Assembly (NCBI GenBank): GCA_910585805.1
Contig: CAJUFB010000078.1
Span: 1-17,007 of the forward strand
DNA from: an uncultured Acetatifactor sp.
GTDB taxonomy: Bacteria > Bacillota > Clostridia > Lachnospirales > Lachnospiraceae
Length of the DNA: 17,007 bases
Direction of reading: 5' to 3'
Shown: in pieces, positions 7,298 through 13,742 of the stretch
Layout of the letters: each line of letters begins with the position of its first letter
Numbering within the stretch: the first letter of the stretch is position 1
Position numbers and translations under genes: made by a program
The notes under the pieces: model-generated
What the model was told of the DNA's origin: nothing
The model's input: the letters and a program-made list of their open reading frames with translations, nothing else
Databases searched by the model: none

Positions 7298-8137
7298 CTA
7301 CACCGCTTTATTCAGCATCTCTGACAGTGACAAGGTATCGTTCACCAAGCCGCCCAGCTGATACTGCACTTCCTCTTTCAATTCCAGGTAATCCATCTCC
7401 CTGTATTCCCGTAAGGTTCCATGGAGCTTGTTGAGCCTTCCATACAAAGTTACGGTCTCCTTGCTCAGGCCTTCCACTTTTCCGCCTGTTTCCCGCATCT
7501 GTCCGACCGTGCGCATGATTTCCCGTCCTTCCTTTGCGGCTTTGTCGGCAATTTTCTTATTTTTGATGCCCAATACAGCAGTGGATACTACAACAGCGCC
7601 GCCAGCGATAGTCCAGCCAACGGGTCCCGCCAGCATAAGCAGGGCCTGTCCGCCGGCCACGCCTGCACCACCGGCAGACAGGGCCCCGCCGCCAAGCCAG
7701 GCCAAAGCCGCGTTCGTTGCAGCTGCGCCGGATAAGGTGGAGATTGCTGTCCCTGTAGAGGCCGTCCCAAATGTGGTTGCAACCCACAATGCCGCAGTGG
7801 GCGCTGCGGCTGCGACAGCTGTACCGCCCGCCACACCTGCCGCGATATTTATGCCTGCCTTTTTCGCCTCATGGTAGGCCTGTTCCGCATACTCTTCTTT
7901 CTCATGGAACTTTTCCCGCTCAAAATCAATCTTTTGCGTTATGATATTATATTCTTTTGGGCGGTTTGCGATGCTGTTGACCAGGTCTTCGATTTTCTGA
8001 ATCAATTCAATGGAAATCCGTCTGCGTTCATACAGTCGCTGGACTTCCCGCTGCGTCTTTCCATAAAAATCATTATATTCGGCGAGAGCTTTCCCGTAGT
8101 CTTCCAGCACCTGCTTTTTATATTTTGAGTAAAACAT
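7298..8137 (-). CDS. Glycine-zipper protein with flanking coiled coils, putative membrane-active
   Basis: The protein has 279 residues. Residues about 15-93 are charged and helical, likely coiled coil. Residues about 94-190 are almost uncharged and very rich in Gly and Ala, with motifs such as GGTAVAAAAPTAALWVATTFG, SLSGAAATNAALAWLGGG-like and LAGPVGWTIAGGAVVVSTAVLG segments. Residues 191-279 are again charged helix. A long hydrophobic glycine-zipper hairpin between coiled coils is the layout of alpha-helical pore formers and of some tail or membrane-remodelling proteins. There is no signal peptide, so it should start in the cytoplasm. The start at 8137 has AGGAG about 10 bases upstream. It sits 33 bases after the 55-residue membrane protein and 10 bases before the 477-residue gene. 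I do not recognise a named family; the pore-forming idea is inference. Confidence 0.75.
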   Translation of the reverse strand: MFYSKYKKQVLEDYGKALAEYNDFYGKTQREVQRLYERRRISIELIQKIEDLVNSIANRPKEYNIITQKIDFEREKFHEKEEYAEQAYHEAKKAGINIAAGVAGGTAVAAAAPTAALWVATTFGTASTGTAISTLSGAAATNAALAWLGGGALSAGGAGVAGGQALLMLAGPVGWTIAGGAVVVSTAVLGIKNKKIADKAAKEGREIMRTVGQMRETGGKVEGLSKETVTLYGRLNKLHGTLREYREMDYLELKEEVQYQLGGLVNDTLSLSEMLNKAV

Positions 8138-8170
8138 TTACGCTAATCTCCTGTATGTTGATTGATTCCC

Positions 8171-8338
8171 TTATTTCTTTTTAGAGAATTTGTAGTTGTC
8201 GGTTTCCAGGATAACCTCTTCCTTTTTTTCATCCCTCTTCTCTTTTATTTTTTTCCCTAAGAAGATTGCTGTACCAGCTAATATGGTACCTATCAATGCG
8301 TTATTTGCCCCCTTATGCTGCTCAAATTCGTTTTTCAT
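8171..8338 (-). CDS. 55-residue single-span membrane protein
   Basis: The ATG at 8338 overlaps the TGA of the 306-residue gene (ATGA), with GGAGGAAAAGAA immediately upstream, so translation should be coupled. The protein reads MKNEFEQHKGANNALIGTIL at the start. It has one hydrophobic segment (about 12-28, ending AIFLG) followed by a highly charged Lys/Glu tail. The longer frame upstream to 8437 lies inside the preceding gene and is not needed. Its shape resembles the 57-residue protein at 10185-10358. Function is unknown; it could be a membrane anchor, an immunity protein or a small toxin. Confidence 0.75.
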   Translation of the reverse strand: MKNEFEQHKGANNALIGTILAGTAIFLGKKIKEKRDEKKEEVILETDNYKFSKKK

Positions 8339-9255
8339 TTCTTTTCCTCCAATATTTTTACCGTTATAGCCCCTTCTGATATAAGCTTTTCCGCAAGATA
8401 CATATCGGCTTTCAGGCTGTCTATGTATCCATCCCACTTTTCTGCGTCAACCTCAACCACTTCCTGCAGACGTTGGTATCCCTTACAGTCTCTTATTTGT
8501 CTCAAAAAATCTCGTTCCTCTGCAACAGTCATATTCAATTTTTCCATTTCTTTATTCTGCAGGTCAATACACATTTGCGTCCTGACGGCATCACAATAGA
8601 AGGGAAACGCCTCTTTCATTTGATTGTATGCCTGTTCTGCTGTCTGAGGTTTTATGCCACAAAAGATTTTGGCTACTGGATTTTTGGGGTAACACTGAAA
8701 TAAATCCAAGTTCTGCCTCATTTCCTTTTTTATTTTTTCCCGTCCCTTAATACAGGAATTGGAAGCATTATCCAGCTGCACTGTTTTCCTGGCTGTATCA
8801 CCTGTAGTCAGCATAGCCCGTTTATACATTTCGTATGCAGCGAGCACTTCTGCCATTCTGTCATTATGGAGTCCCTGCGATATCTCGTTCAGCTCTGTCC
8901 GCATGCAGTCAAGTTCATTGATTAATAGGGCTCCTGCCAACTTCAGAAAGTCCTCAGGTTCCTGGCAATTAATATGCAACCTGCCGTCTTCCTCATAAAT
9001 CAAATTCGTAAGGTTCAATCCCTCAAGAGAGCTTCTATGTATCTCTACTTCCTGGAACTTCAGCTCTCCTACCTTCTCCATGAGCGCTCTGCAATATTGC
9101 TGTGTTTCCACAGTGCCAGACATCTCCATCTGTTCCTGCAGGAATGCAGAGAGTTTCCCGGCGGATATCCCAGCCTCATCAAGTTTTTTCCCGCATTTCT
9201 GACAGTATACGCTGCCCTCTGACGCGATGGCACCGCATACCTTACATTCCGCCAT
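8335..9255 (-). CDS. 306-residue zinc-ribbon helical protein
   Basis: The N-terminus starts MAECKVCGAIASEG and has four cysteines at 4, 7, 18 and 21 (CX2C-X10-CX2C), a zinc ribbon of the kind annotated as zinc_ribbon_2/DZR. The remaining 280 residues look all-helical, with no membrane segment or recognised enzyme motif. I take ATG 9255 and not 9282, because AGGAGG lies eight bases before 9255 and the longer version would overlap the previous gene. Its start follows the previous stop by two bases and its end overlaps the next gene by four, so it is firmly within the operon. It probably acts as an adaptor or scaffold; the function is not known. Confidence 0.8.
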   Translation of the reverse strand: MAECKVCGAIASEGSVYCQKCGKKLDEAGISAGKLSAFLQEQMEMSGTVETQQYCRALMEKVGELKFQEVEIHRSSLEGLNLTNLIYEEDGRLHINCQEPEDFLKLAGALLINELDCMRTELNEISQGLHNDRMAEVLAAYEMYKRAMLTTGDTARKTVQLDNASNSCIKGREKIKKEMRQNLDLFQCYPKNPVAKIFCGIKPQTAEQAYNQMKEAFPFYCDAVRTQMCIDLQNKEMEKLNMTVAEERDFLRQIRDCKGYQRLQEVVEVDAEKWDGYIDSLKADMYLAEKLISEGAITVKILEEKK

Positions 9256-9257
9256 GG

Positions 9258-9617
9258 CTATTTCCTCCTTTTCTTCCGCCATGCCTTAGCAGCATCATCG
9301 ACCTTATCAAGCAGCGTTTTATTTTTCAAACCCGCTACTTTCATAGCTGTAGAGACGCCTTTTTTTAGCTTCTTTTGCAAAGCTTTTCCGACTTCTTCGC
9401 TTGCCACAGCGGCAACCGCAGAGCCTGCCGCTATTAATATAGGTCCCCCAACTGTCACTATCGCTTTTCCCGTCCCTTTCAAAATCTTTACGGGTGTCTT
9501 GTCTGTGCCTTCACCTTTTTCCGCTGCCCCTGTCATCGTCACATGCTGCTTTTCTCCGCACACTGGGCAAGTTTCGGAATTATCAGGGATTTGTTCCCCA
9601 CACATCCTACAGAACAT
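9258..9617 (-). CDS. 119-residue zinc-ribbon protein with hydrophobic segment
   Basis: The N-terminus MFCRMCGEQI has cysteines at 3, 6, 17 and 20, the same CX2C-X10-CX2C spacing as its two neighbours. Residues about 52-73 (AIVTVGGPILIAAGSAVAAVA) are hydrophobic, followed by a basic helix. The C-terminal block AMKVAGLKNKTLLDK is shared with the next upstream protein (AMKAVGLKKKTPLDK), so the two are paralogues in their ends but not in the middle. The ribosome site GGAGGGAGAGG precedes the ATG. It is likely a membrane-associated zinc-binding adaptor; this is inference. Confidence 0.75.
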   Translation of the reverse strand: MFCRMCGEQIPDNSETCPVCGEKQHVTMTGAAEKGEGTDKTPVKILKGTGKAIVTVGGPILIAAGSAVAAVASEEVGKALQKKLKKGVSTAMKVAGLKNKTLLDKVDDAAKAWRKKRRK

Positions 9618-9638
9618 GTTCCTCTCCCTCCTTCGTTT

Positions 9639-9926
9639 TTATTTTTTTATTTCTTTCCACATATCTTTTGCCTTGTCTAATGGTGTCTTCTTCTTTAATC
9701 CTACAGCCTTCATAGCCTTATTGGCAGCCTGCTTCGTCTTCTTCTCGACTGCTTTCTGAATTTCCTTAATGGAGCTATCCAAAGTATCCCCACCTATCTT
9801 TTTCAGCTTCTTTTTTCCGTCCTGAAGCCACTGCCCCAAAGTGCTCACTACTGAGTCCTGTTGGCGGCAGTCTTGGCAAAGTTCTTCTCCTTCCCCAATA
9901 ACTTTACCACATTTCCAGCAAAACAT
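9639..9926 (-). CDS. 95-residue zinc-ribbon protein
   Basis: Cysteines at 3, 6, 17 and 20 form a zinc ribbon (MFCWKCGKVIGEGEELCQDC). The rest is a lysine-rich amphipathic helix ending in AMKAVGLKKKTPLDK plus a short charged tail. Unlike its 119-residue paralogue it has no hydrophobic segment. GGAGGGGGG lies upstream of the ATG. It is separated from the next gene by 21 bases, consistent with one transcript. Confidence 0.75.
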   Translation of the reverse strand: MFCWKCGKVIGEGEELCQDCRQQDSVVSTLGQWLQDGKKKLKKIGGDTLDSSIKEIQKAVEKKTKQAANKAMKAVGLKKKTPLDKAKDMWKEIKK

Positions 9927-9990
9927 TTCCCATCACCCCCCTCCTGAAATCCGTCTGGGCTTCTTCCTCACTCATCGTTTCCGCATATGC

Positions 9991-10182
9991 TCAGCTAACC
10001 TTGACATCAAAAACACTATCCCCCTGGCTCCTCAGCCACATATTAATCTCCCTCCTGAACACCTCGGCTGATATGATATATACCCCGTCTTCCTCGTCTA
10101 GCACCTTAGCCGTGGGCAGCCTGTCCAGTACAGCCTCCACATTTTCACCCCGGTATTTGAATTTCACCCTCTGCAGTTTTCC
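9991..10182. repeat. Direct repeat, copy 1 (WYL 3' end)
   Basis: About 192 bases match 11248-11439 in the same orientation. The stretch 10129-10176 is identical over 48 bases to 11386-11433; the rest has scattered substitutions. The two copies are about 1.26 kb apart and flank the 295-residue and 57-residue protein genes. Confidence 0.9.
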
Positions 10183-10212
10183 TTTTAAAACTTCGATTCT
10201 CTGTCTTTCCAT
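9991..10212 (-). CDS. Orphan copy of the WYL regulator C-terminal (WCX) domain
   Basis: The 73-residue frame carries, after a 10-residue lead, a 63-residue stretch that I count as 52/63 identical to the last 63 residues of the WYL-family regulator encoded at 11248-12204. Both end at the same place (DVKVS versus DVRMS). In WYL proteins this C-terminal extension helps dimerise or bind ligand. Here it has no DNA-binding or WYL domain. The ATG at 10212 overlaps the end of the 57-residue membrane protein gene by 28 bases and lacks a clear ribosome site, so it may be a dead fragment. However, the frame is intact over the whole duplicated region despite 11 substitutions. It could be a competing partner of the full regulator. 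Confidence 0.6.
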   Translation of the reverse strand: MERQRIEVLKGKLQRVKFKYRGENVEAVLDRLPTAKVLDEEDGVYIISAEVFRREINMWLRSQGDSVFDVKVS

Positions 10213-10358
10213 GCATAATCATCCTGTTTTTTCGCAGAATCGCGCACTTCTTTGATAACCGCACCCACAATACCCGCAAGTCCCAGCAAGAATGCTCCTG
10301 CCACCCCTACCGCTGCATTCCCTTGTTTCTCTGCTTCTTCCCTATTGTAGTTAGCCAT
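10185..10358 (-). CDS. 57-residue single-span membrane protein
   Basis: I translated this short gene by hand. It starts MANYNREEAEKQGNAAVGVA and has one hydrophobic Gly/Ala-rich span (about 15-35). A charged tail ends ...KDRESKF. The ATG lies 52 bases inside the 3' end of the 295-residue gene, in another frame, with AGAGAGG about 10 bases upstream. It mirrors the 55-residue protein at 8171-8338 in size, topology and in overlapping a helical protein of about 300 residues. The 3' end runs to the border of the duplicated WYL segment, so its last residues may have been altered by that event. Function is unknown. Confidence 0.6.
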   Translation of the reverse strand: MANYNREEAEKQGNAAVGVAGAFLLGLAGIVGAVIKEVRDSAKKQDDYAWKDRESKF

Positions 10359-11194
10359 GTCAAAAAACCTCTCTTTCGATTAATTTTTTTCTGTGTATCA
10401 TCTCTATACTTTTCGAATACATCAATCACCGCCTCTGTCATCGCAATTTTTTTCGAAATCCTTATCCAATATCCTTCCTGCTTGTCTTTATCATAGGCAT
10501 TCAGTAGATTGCACACATCACCTGTAATTGTTGATTTCATAAAATTCAAGTAAGGCGTCGTGACGGAATTCCCTATCTCCATGTTCCGCTGTACCGCTAT
10601 GAGCATCTGCAGCCTCACAGCAATATTCAGCCCCTCTACCGCCTGCTTCGCACAGCTGACGTTAGTATCTATATCCTTAAGAGATGTCCGTGCCCGCAGG
10701 AAAAAACGCCATCGGCTTCTGTTGTCAATCTCTCCTATTTTATGTATATAACCTGGCAGCATCCTTTCTAATTTGCTGCTCGCCATTGAAAGATCATGTT
10801 GAGCATAGCTCAATGTTTCATCCCTCATATCAGGATTGTCGATGCCCATTCGGATTGTTCTGGCAGCGCTAACGATTTCGCCAAGAACCATCTGAAGGTT
10901 TTCAGCCTTTAGCTCGTTCAAATTTTCATAACATCCTTCTATTGTAGAAACATATCCTTCAACAAAAAATCGAATCATGTTTCCAGGATTCTGCAAATTG
11001 AACAATTTAATATACTCTTTTACCTCTTTATCATCCATGATAGCGAATATTCGAATATTCCCAATCAACCCTACAATATCTGTGGCTTGATCTACAATTG
11101 ACCTATCCGCACTTTCCATTCCCTCTTCACTGCAAGCTTCCGCCAAATACTGAAATACCTGAGTCGCTATCTGAAGAATACCGTCTTTTCCCAC
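10307..11194 (-). CDS. 295-residue helical protein of unknown function
   Basis: I do not recognise this protein. It is predicted largely helical, with no cysteine motif, signal peptide or membrane span and a strongly basic end (KKINRKRGF and onward). It starts at a GTG at 11194 with GGGGGATGG just upstream. It begins 53 bases after the WYL regulator stop and its end overlaps the 57-residue membrane protein gene. The position, directly after the regulator and coupled to a tiny membrane protein, parallels the 306-residue protein downstream, but no sequence similarity between the two is evident by eye. Confidence 0.7.
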   Translation of the reverse strand: MGKDGILQIATQVFQYLAEACSEEGMESADRSIVDQATDIVGLIGNIRIFAIMDDKEVKEYIKLFNLQNPGNMIRFFVEGYVSTIEGCYENLNELKAENLQMVLGEIVSAARTIRMGIDNPDMRDETLSYAQHDLSMASSKLERMLPGYIHKIGEIDNRSRWRFFLRARTSLKDIDTNVSCAKQAVEGLNIAVRLQMLIAVQRNMEIGNSVTTPYLNFMKSTITGDVCNLLNAYDKDKQEGYWIRISKKIAMTEAVIDVFEKYRDDTQKKINRKRGFLTWLTTIGKKQRNKGMQR

Positions 11195-11247
11195 TTTCCA
11201 TCCCCCATCCGCTTTAAAAAACTCAAATTTCAGATTTCTGTATAGGT

Positions 11248-11439
11248 TTAACTCATCCTTACGTCAAAAATACTGTCTCCCTGGCTCCTCAGCCACATAT
11301 CAATCCCCTTCCCGAACACCTCGGCTGACACGGTATATGCTCCGTCTTCCTCGCCCAACACCTTAGCCGTAGGCAGCCTGTCCAATACAGCCTCCACATT
11401 TTCACCCCGGTATTTGAATTTCACCCTCTGCAGCTTCCC
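11248..11439. repeat. Direct repeat, copy 2 (WYL 3' end)
   Basis: This is the 3' end of the complete WYL regulator gene, matching 9991-10182 in the same orientation, including 48 identical bases at 11386-11433. Confidence 0.9.
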
Positions 11440-12204
11440 GCCATACATAAACTGAATCCTCTTCCGGAACTCCCCCTCCTCGAACCGGCTGCTGTAGGGG
11501 ATATGAAAATGCTCCTCCAACACTTTCAGTTTCCTGATTCTGTCCATCCTATAGATTGTAGGAAAGGAATCATTGACGACATCAAAATCCTTCCTGACCT
11601 CCAAATCCGTTATAAAGGCGGTAAGGTAGAAATAATATTCTGAAAAAAGAAGCGCCAATGGCTGGACTTTTCGTTTTACCACCGCTCTGTCTTTTATCTT
11701 CCCATATTCAATCTCTATGTACTGGTGGCTGCGGATAGCCCCTGCGATTTTCCACATGGTATCCAAAAACGAAGTCTTGTGCTGAAGCTCTATGTAATGG
11801 AACATCTCATTGCCTATCATCTCTTTCACCAGTCTCCGGCTCTCCCGGGGAACACAGCAGGAGACCAGCCTGTCCAACAAATCCGACATCTCTGCTTTCG
11901 TAAAAGCCCTACTGTCCAACAGAATCTTGCAGAGCGCTAATATCTCGCTGTCGGAAAGTTTCTGCCTTCCGTTTTCTTCCAAACGATACCCCTTTGCCGC
12001 CCTGTCATAGACTACCGTTTCGACAGCTCCCGCCGCCCTCATGCCCGTCTCCAGAAAATCCCTGATATCATCAATATCTCTCTGGATGCTCCGCTCATTT
12101 ACGCTATACCTGGCGGCCTCGTCCCTCTTGTTTACAAAGCTGCCGTTTAAAAGCCTTGAATAAATCTCAAGCACCCTTTTTATCTTATCCTTTTTATTGT
12201 CCAC
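11248..12204 (-). CDS. WYL-domain transcriptional regulator
   Basis: This is about 318 residues from the GTG at 12204 (or 12207). AGGAGG lies 5-8 bases before these codons, which is better than the longer GTG at 12255. Residues about 1-60 form a winged HTH (KIKRVLEIYSRLL, then RSIQRDIDDIRDFLE). About 155-235 is the WYL domain, with the signature altered to YYFYLTAF and followed by YRMDRI. About 256-318 is the WCX extension. Such proteins bind DNA as dimers and sense a ligand, often nucleic acid, and many control defence or stress operons. It is the first gene of the cluster and is divergent from an XRE regulator, so it probably controls the cluster and possibly itself. The last 63 residues are duplicated at 9991-10182. 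Confidence 0.88.
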   Translation of the reverse strand: MDNKKDKIKRVLEIYSRLLNGSFVNKRDEAARYSVNERSIQRDIDDIRDFLETGMRAAGAVETVVYDRAAKGYRLEENGRQKLSDSEILALCKILLDSRAFTKAEMSDLLDRLVSCCVPRESRRLVKEMIGNEMFHYIELQHKTSFLDTMWKIAGAIRSHQYIEIEYGKIKDRAVVKRKVQPLALLFSEYYFYLTAFITDLEVRKDFDVVNDSFPTIYRMDRIRKLKVLEEHFHIPYSSRFEEGEFRKRIQFMYGGKLQRVKFKYRGENVEAVLDRLPTAKVLGEEDGAYTVSAEVFGKGIDMWLRSQGDSIFDVRMS

Positions 12205-12275
12205 CACCCCTGCCTCCTGCCAAAATTTCCATTCCTGATGGCATCCATTATACACATCGGTTGTGACAGAATATG

Positions 12276-12317
12276 TCTATCTGAAATAATTTCAGAAATA
12301 GATGTGCCTCAGCACAT
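12276..12317 (-). promoter_or_regulatory. Two adjacent inverted repeats in the WYL operon leader
   Basis: The first is 12276-12302, with TCTATCTGAAAT opposite ATTTCAGAAATAGA around a central A, nearly perfect. The second is 12302-12317, with ATGTGC and GCACAT around a four-base loop. Both lie between the predicted transcription start (near 12332) and the start codon. They could be operators for the WYL or XRE protein, or RNA hairpins controlling the leader of about 125 bases. Confidence 0.55.
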
Positions 12318-12338
12318 GACATATAAATCTTCAATTCG

Positions 12339-12367
12339 ATTATAGCATCTATAGAGATAATACGCAA
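12339..12367 (-). promoter_or_regulatory. Promoter of the WYL-led operon
   Basis: On the minus strand TTGCGT (12362-12367), a 17-base spacer and a perfect TATAAT (12339-12344). It is the only strong promoter I saw for the cluster, which supports a single long transcript. The divergent XRE gene starts at 12440, so its control region overlaps or adjoins this one. Confidence 0.65.
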
Positions 12368-12439
12368 TATTTATAAATGTAACTTTATATTTTTAGATTT
12401 GTTATCCTATCACTATAAATTTACCGAAAGGATATCATT

Positions 12440-12742
12440 ATGGATATTGGAAAGCGAATCTCTTTTTTCAGAGCGGCAAAAGGATACAGCGTCAACAAAC
12501 TCGCTACTTTGTCCGGAATCTCTCAAAGTTATCTGCGGGACGTGGAACTAGGAAAGAAAAACCCCACAGTGGAAATACTTTCCTACCTATGTGACGCACT
12601 GGATATCTCCTTGCAGGAATTCTTTGATACGGAGTCGAAGAAAGCTTTCTCTGAAGATCCCCTGATTAAGCAGATATATCATCTAACGCCTTCCCAGCGC
12701 AAATCCCTGGCTGCTTTTCTGGATACTATGATAACAAAATGA
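12440..12742 (+). CDS. XRE-family HTH regulator
   Basis: This is a 100-residue protein. Residues about 5-60 are a Cro/C1-type HTH (GKRISFFRAAKGYSVNKLAT, then SGISQSYLRDVELGKKNPTVE). The C-terminal helices (SQRKSLAAFLDTM) resemble the short dimerisation tails of SinR-like proteins. AAAGGA lies about eight bases before the ATG. It is the only large plus-strand gene and is divergent from the WYL operon across about 235 bases, so it is a good candidate repressor of the shared control region. No toxin partner follows it. The similarity is to the broad family; targets are unknown. Confidence 0.85.
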   Translation: MDIGKRISFFRAAKGYSVNKLATLSGISQSYLRDVELGKKNPTVEILSYLCDALDISLQEFFDTESKKAFSEDPLIKQIYHLTPSQRKSLAAFLDTMITK

Positions 12743-12759
12743 ACATTGCCTTTCATCAC

Positions 12760-12833
12760 AGCTTCTGTCCACAAAGACACCAGAAGCTTCCTGAAACAAT
12801 TAGGACAAGCCCTGTTTTCGACACAACAGGGCT
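12760..12833. other. Two hairpins downstream of the XRE gene
   Basis: Arms 12760-12767 and 12781-12788 form a perfect 8-base stem. Arms 12808-12816 and 12825-12833 form a perfect 9-base stem with an 8-base loop. Neither is followed by a T run on the plus strand. The right arm of the second overlaps the tRNA-like repeat at 12825-12838. They could be termination signals for the XRE gene or recombination-site structure. Confidence 0.4.
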
Positions 12834-12838
12834 ACAAG
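12825..12838. repeat. Candidate att-site scar, copy of the tRNA-Gln 3' end
   Basis: The 14 bases AACAGGGCTACAAG are identical to 13743-13756, which covers the 3' end of the tRNA gene plus two flanking bases, in the same orientation. Integrases of genomic islands commonly duplicate tRNA 3' ends. With a broken integrase gene in the region, this is a plausible old att half-site. The match is short, so chance is not excluded. Confidence 0.5.
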
Positions 12839-12847
12839 AGGGATGTA

Positions 12848-13018
12848 TCAGCACCACAGAACTTCTTTCGTCCTTTCTCTCATCTGTGCTTCCAGCCTCT
12901 CGATTTCCCTCTTGCCCTTATGCCACTTCTTTCCGTCCACATAGCTGACCGCCTTGATTGCCCCATAACTATGTACATACTTCGTATCCTCGCGAACTCC
13001 ATAACAGCCTGAGATTGT
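12848..13018 (-). pseudogene. C-terminal gene remnant
   Basis: A frame of 56 residues follows an in-frame stop and has no start codon of note. It reads ISGCYGVREDTKYVHSYG, then VSYVDGKKWHKGKREIERLE, with codon use and composition of a real protein. I do not recognise it. It ends 10 bases from the tRNA-like repeat and appears to be the tail of a gene whose front is lost. Confidence 0.4.
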
Positions 13019-13070
13019 CTAAAAAACACCCGTTACCTCGGCAGGTTCGCGTTCCGGTCTTTGGTATATC

Positions 13071-13205
13071 CTATCGGATGGTCAGGCATACAGTCAACGC
13101 AATAATCCCGATTCCCAGAAGAACTGCCAGGACGATGCCATACTTCCTCAAGAACTCTGATATGTCGATAATCCGCTTTATTTTATAGGTTATGGGGACG
13201 AACAT
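13071..13205 (-). CDS. 44-residue membrane protein
   Basis: It starts MFVPITYKIKRIIDISEFLR, followed by one strong hydrophobic span (about 24-42). GGAAGA lies about seven bases before the ATG at 13205. It begins two bases after the stop of the preceding 38-residue frame, so the two look coupled. The longer frame upstream to 13346 is antisense-like and overlaps that gene. No family recognised. Confidence 0.5.
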   Translation of the reverse strand: MFVPITYKIKRIIDISEFLRKYGIVLAVLLGIGIIALTVCLTIR

Positions 13206-13207
13206 GA

Positions 13208-13324
13208 TTATATCTTCCAAAAAGGGACGGGATCCGGTATGAACAGGTTCACCAGCCATACGGCCGACTGGATGTACCATGGCAGACATATATAGACCAG
13301 TGCTGCAATCACCATCGCGAACAT
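13208..13324 (-). CDS. 38-residue hydrophobic peptide
   Basis: The start is MFAMVIAALVYICLPWYIQS, with a very good ribosome site GGAGG eight bases before the ATG. It is mostly hydrophobic, with one span and a short tail ending PFWKI. It is paired with the 44-residue protein two bases downstream. It resembles small membrane peptides (toxin-like or holin-like), but nothing specific can be claimed. Confidence 0.45.
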   Translation of the reverse strand: MFAMVIAALVYICLPWYIQSAVWLVNLFIPDPVPFWKI

Positions 13325-13356
13325 ATCCCCAACCTCCGCATGTCATAAGCTGCCCT

Positions 13357-13704
13357 TGATATGCCTGCCCCTCTCAAAGGCAACTTTATTTTCTCCTTGT
13401 CCTATAACAGGACAGCTTTGTTCAAAAGAACAATATTGTCGGCCAGCAGGTGCGCTATTTCAGGAAGAAAAGGAAATACAGCCAAAAGGAATTGTTCCGG
13501 GAAAGTACCTGGCTGGCGGTCTGCAGTCGTGTCGCACTGCAAATTTAACCGATGCGCAGTATAAATTGACCTATGAATTGACCTATCCATTCTCAAAAAG
13601 GAGGATTTTTACCGAAAAACCAGTAAAATGTTACTGACGGGATTTTTCATGCCCATAGAATGATTTACAACTCCAACACCCGCAAACCCTTGATTTTACT
13701 GCAC
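13357..13704. other. Intergenic region without a recognised gene
   Basis: It contains small hairpins near 13397-13436, a tandem pair of AATTGACCTAT (13564-13574 and 13576-13586), an isolated AAGGAGG without a nearby start, and a 6-base stem CAGTAA/TTACTG near 13625. The plus-strand frame 13356-13637 did not resemble a known protein. Confidence 0.5.
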
Positions 13705-13737
13705 AAAAAGACCCCGATGAATCTCTCCACCGGGGTC
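13705..13737 (-). terminator. Terminator of tRNA-Gln
   Basis: On the minus-strand RNA a 12-base stem (two G-U pairs) is closed by a GAGA tetraloop (GNRA type) and followed by UUUUU. It lies seven bases beyond the tRNA 3' end. Confidence 0.85.
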
Positions 13738-13742
13738 TGTAT

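Noticed and set aside
7428..7877. Plus-strand Ala/Pro-rich frame opposite the glycine-zipper gene
   Set aside because: Reverse reading of Gly/Ala codons; no independent evidence of coding.
9991..11439. Repeat pair considered as a transposon or insertion sequence boundary
   Set aside because: The repeats encode the end of a known gene, lack terminal inverted repeats, and enclose no transposase.
13356..13637. Plus-strand 93-codon frame considered as a MerR/GyrI-like effector-domain remnant
   Set aside because: Resemblance too weak to support; no start signal or matching order of motifs.
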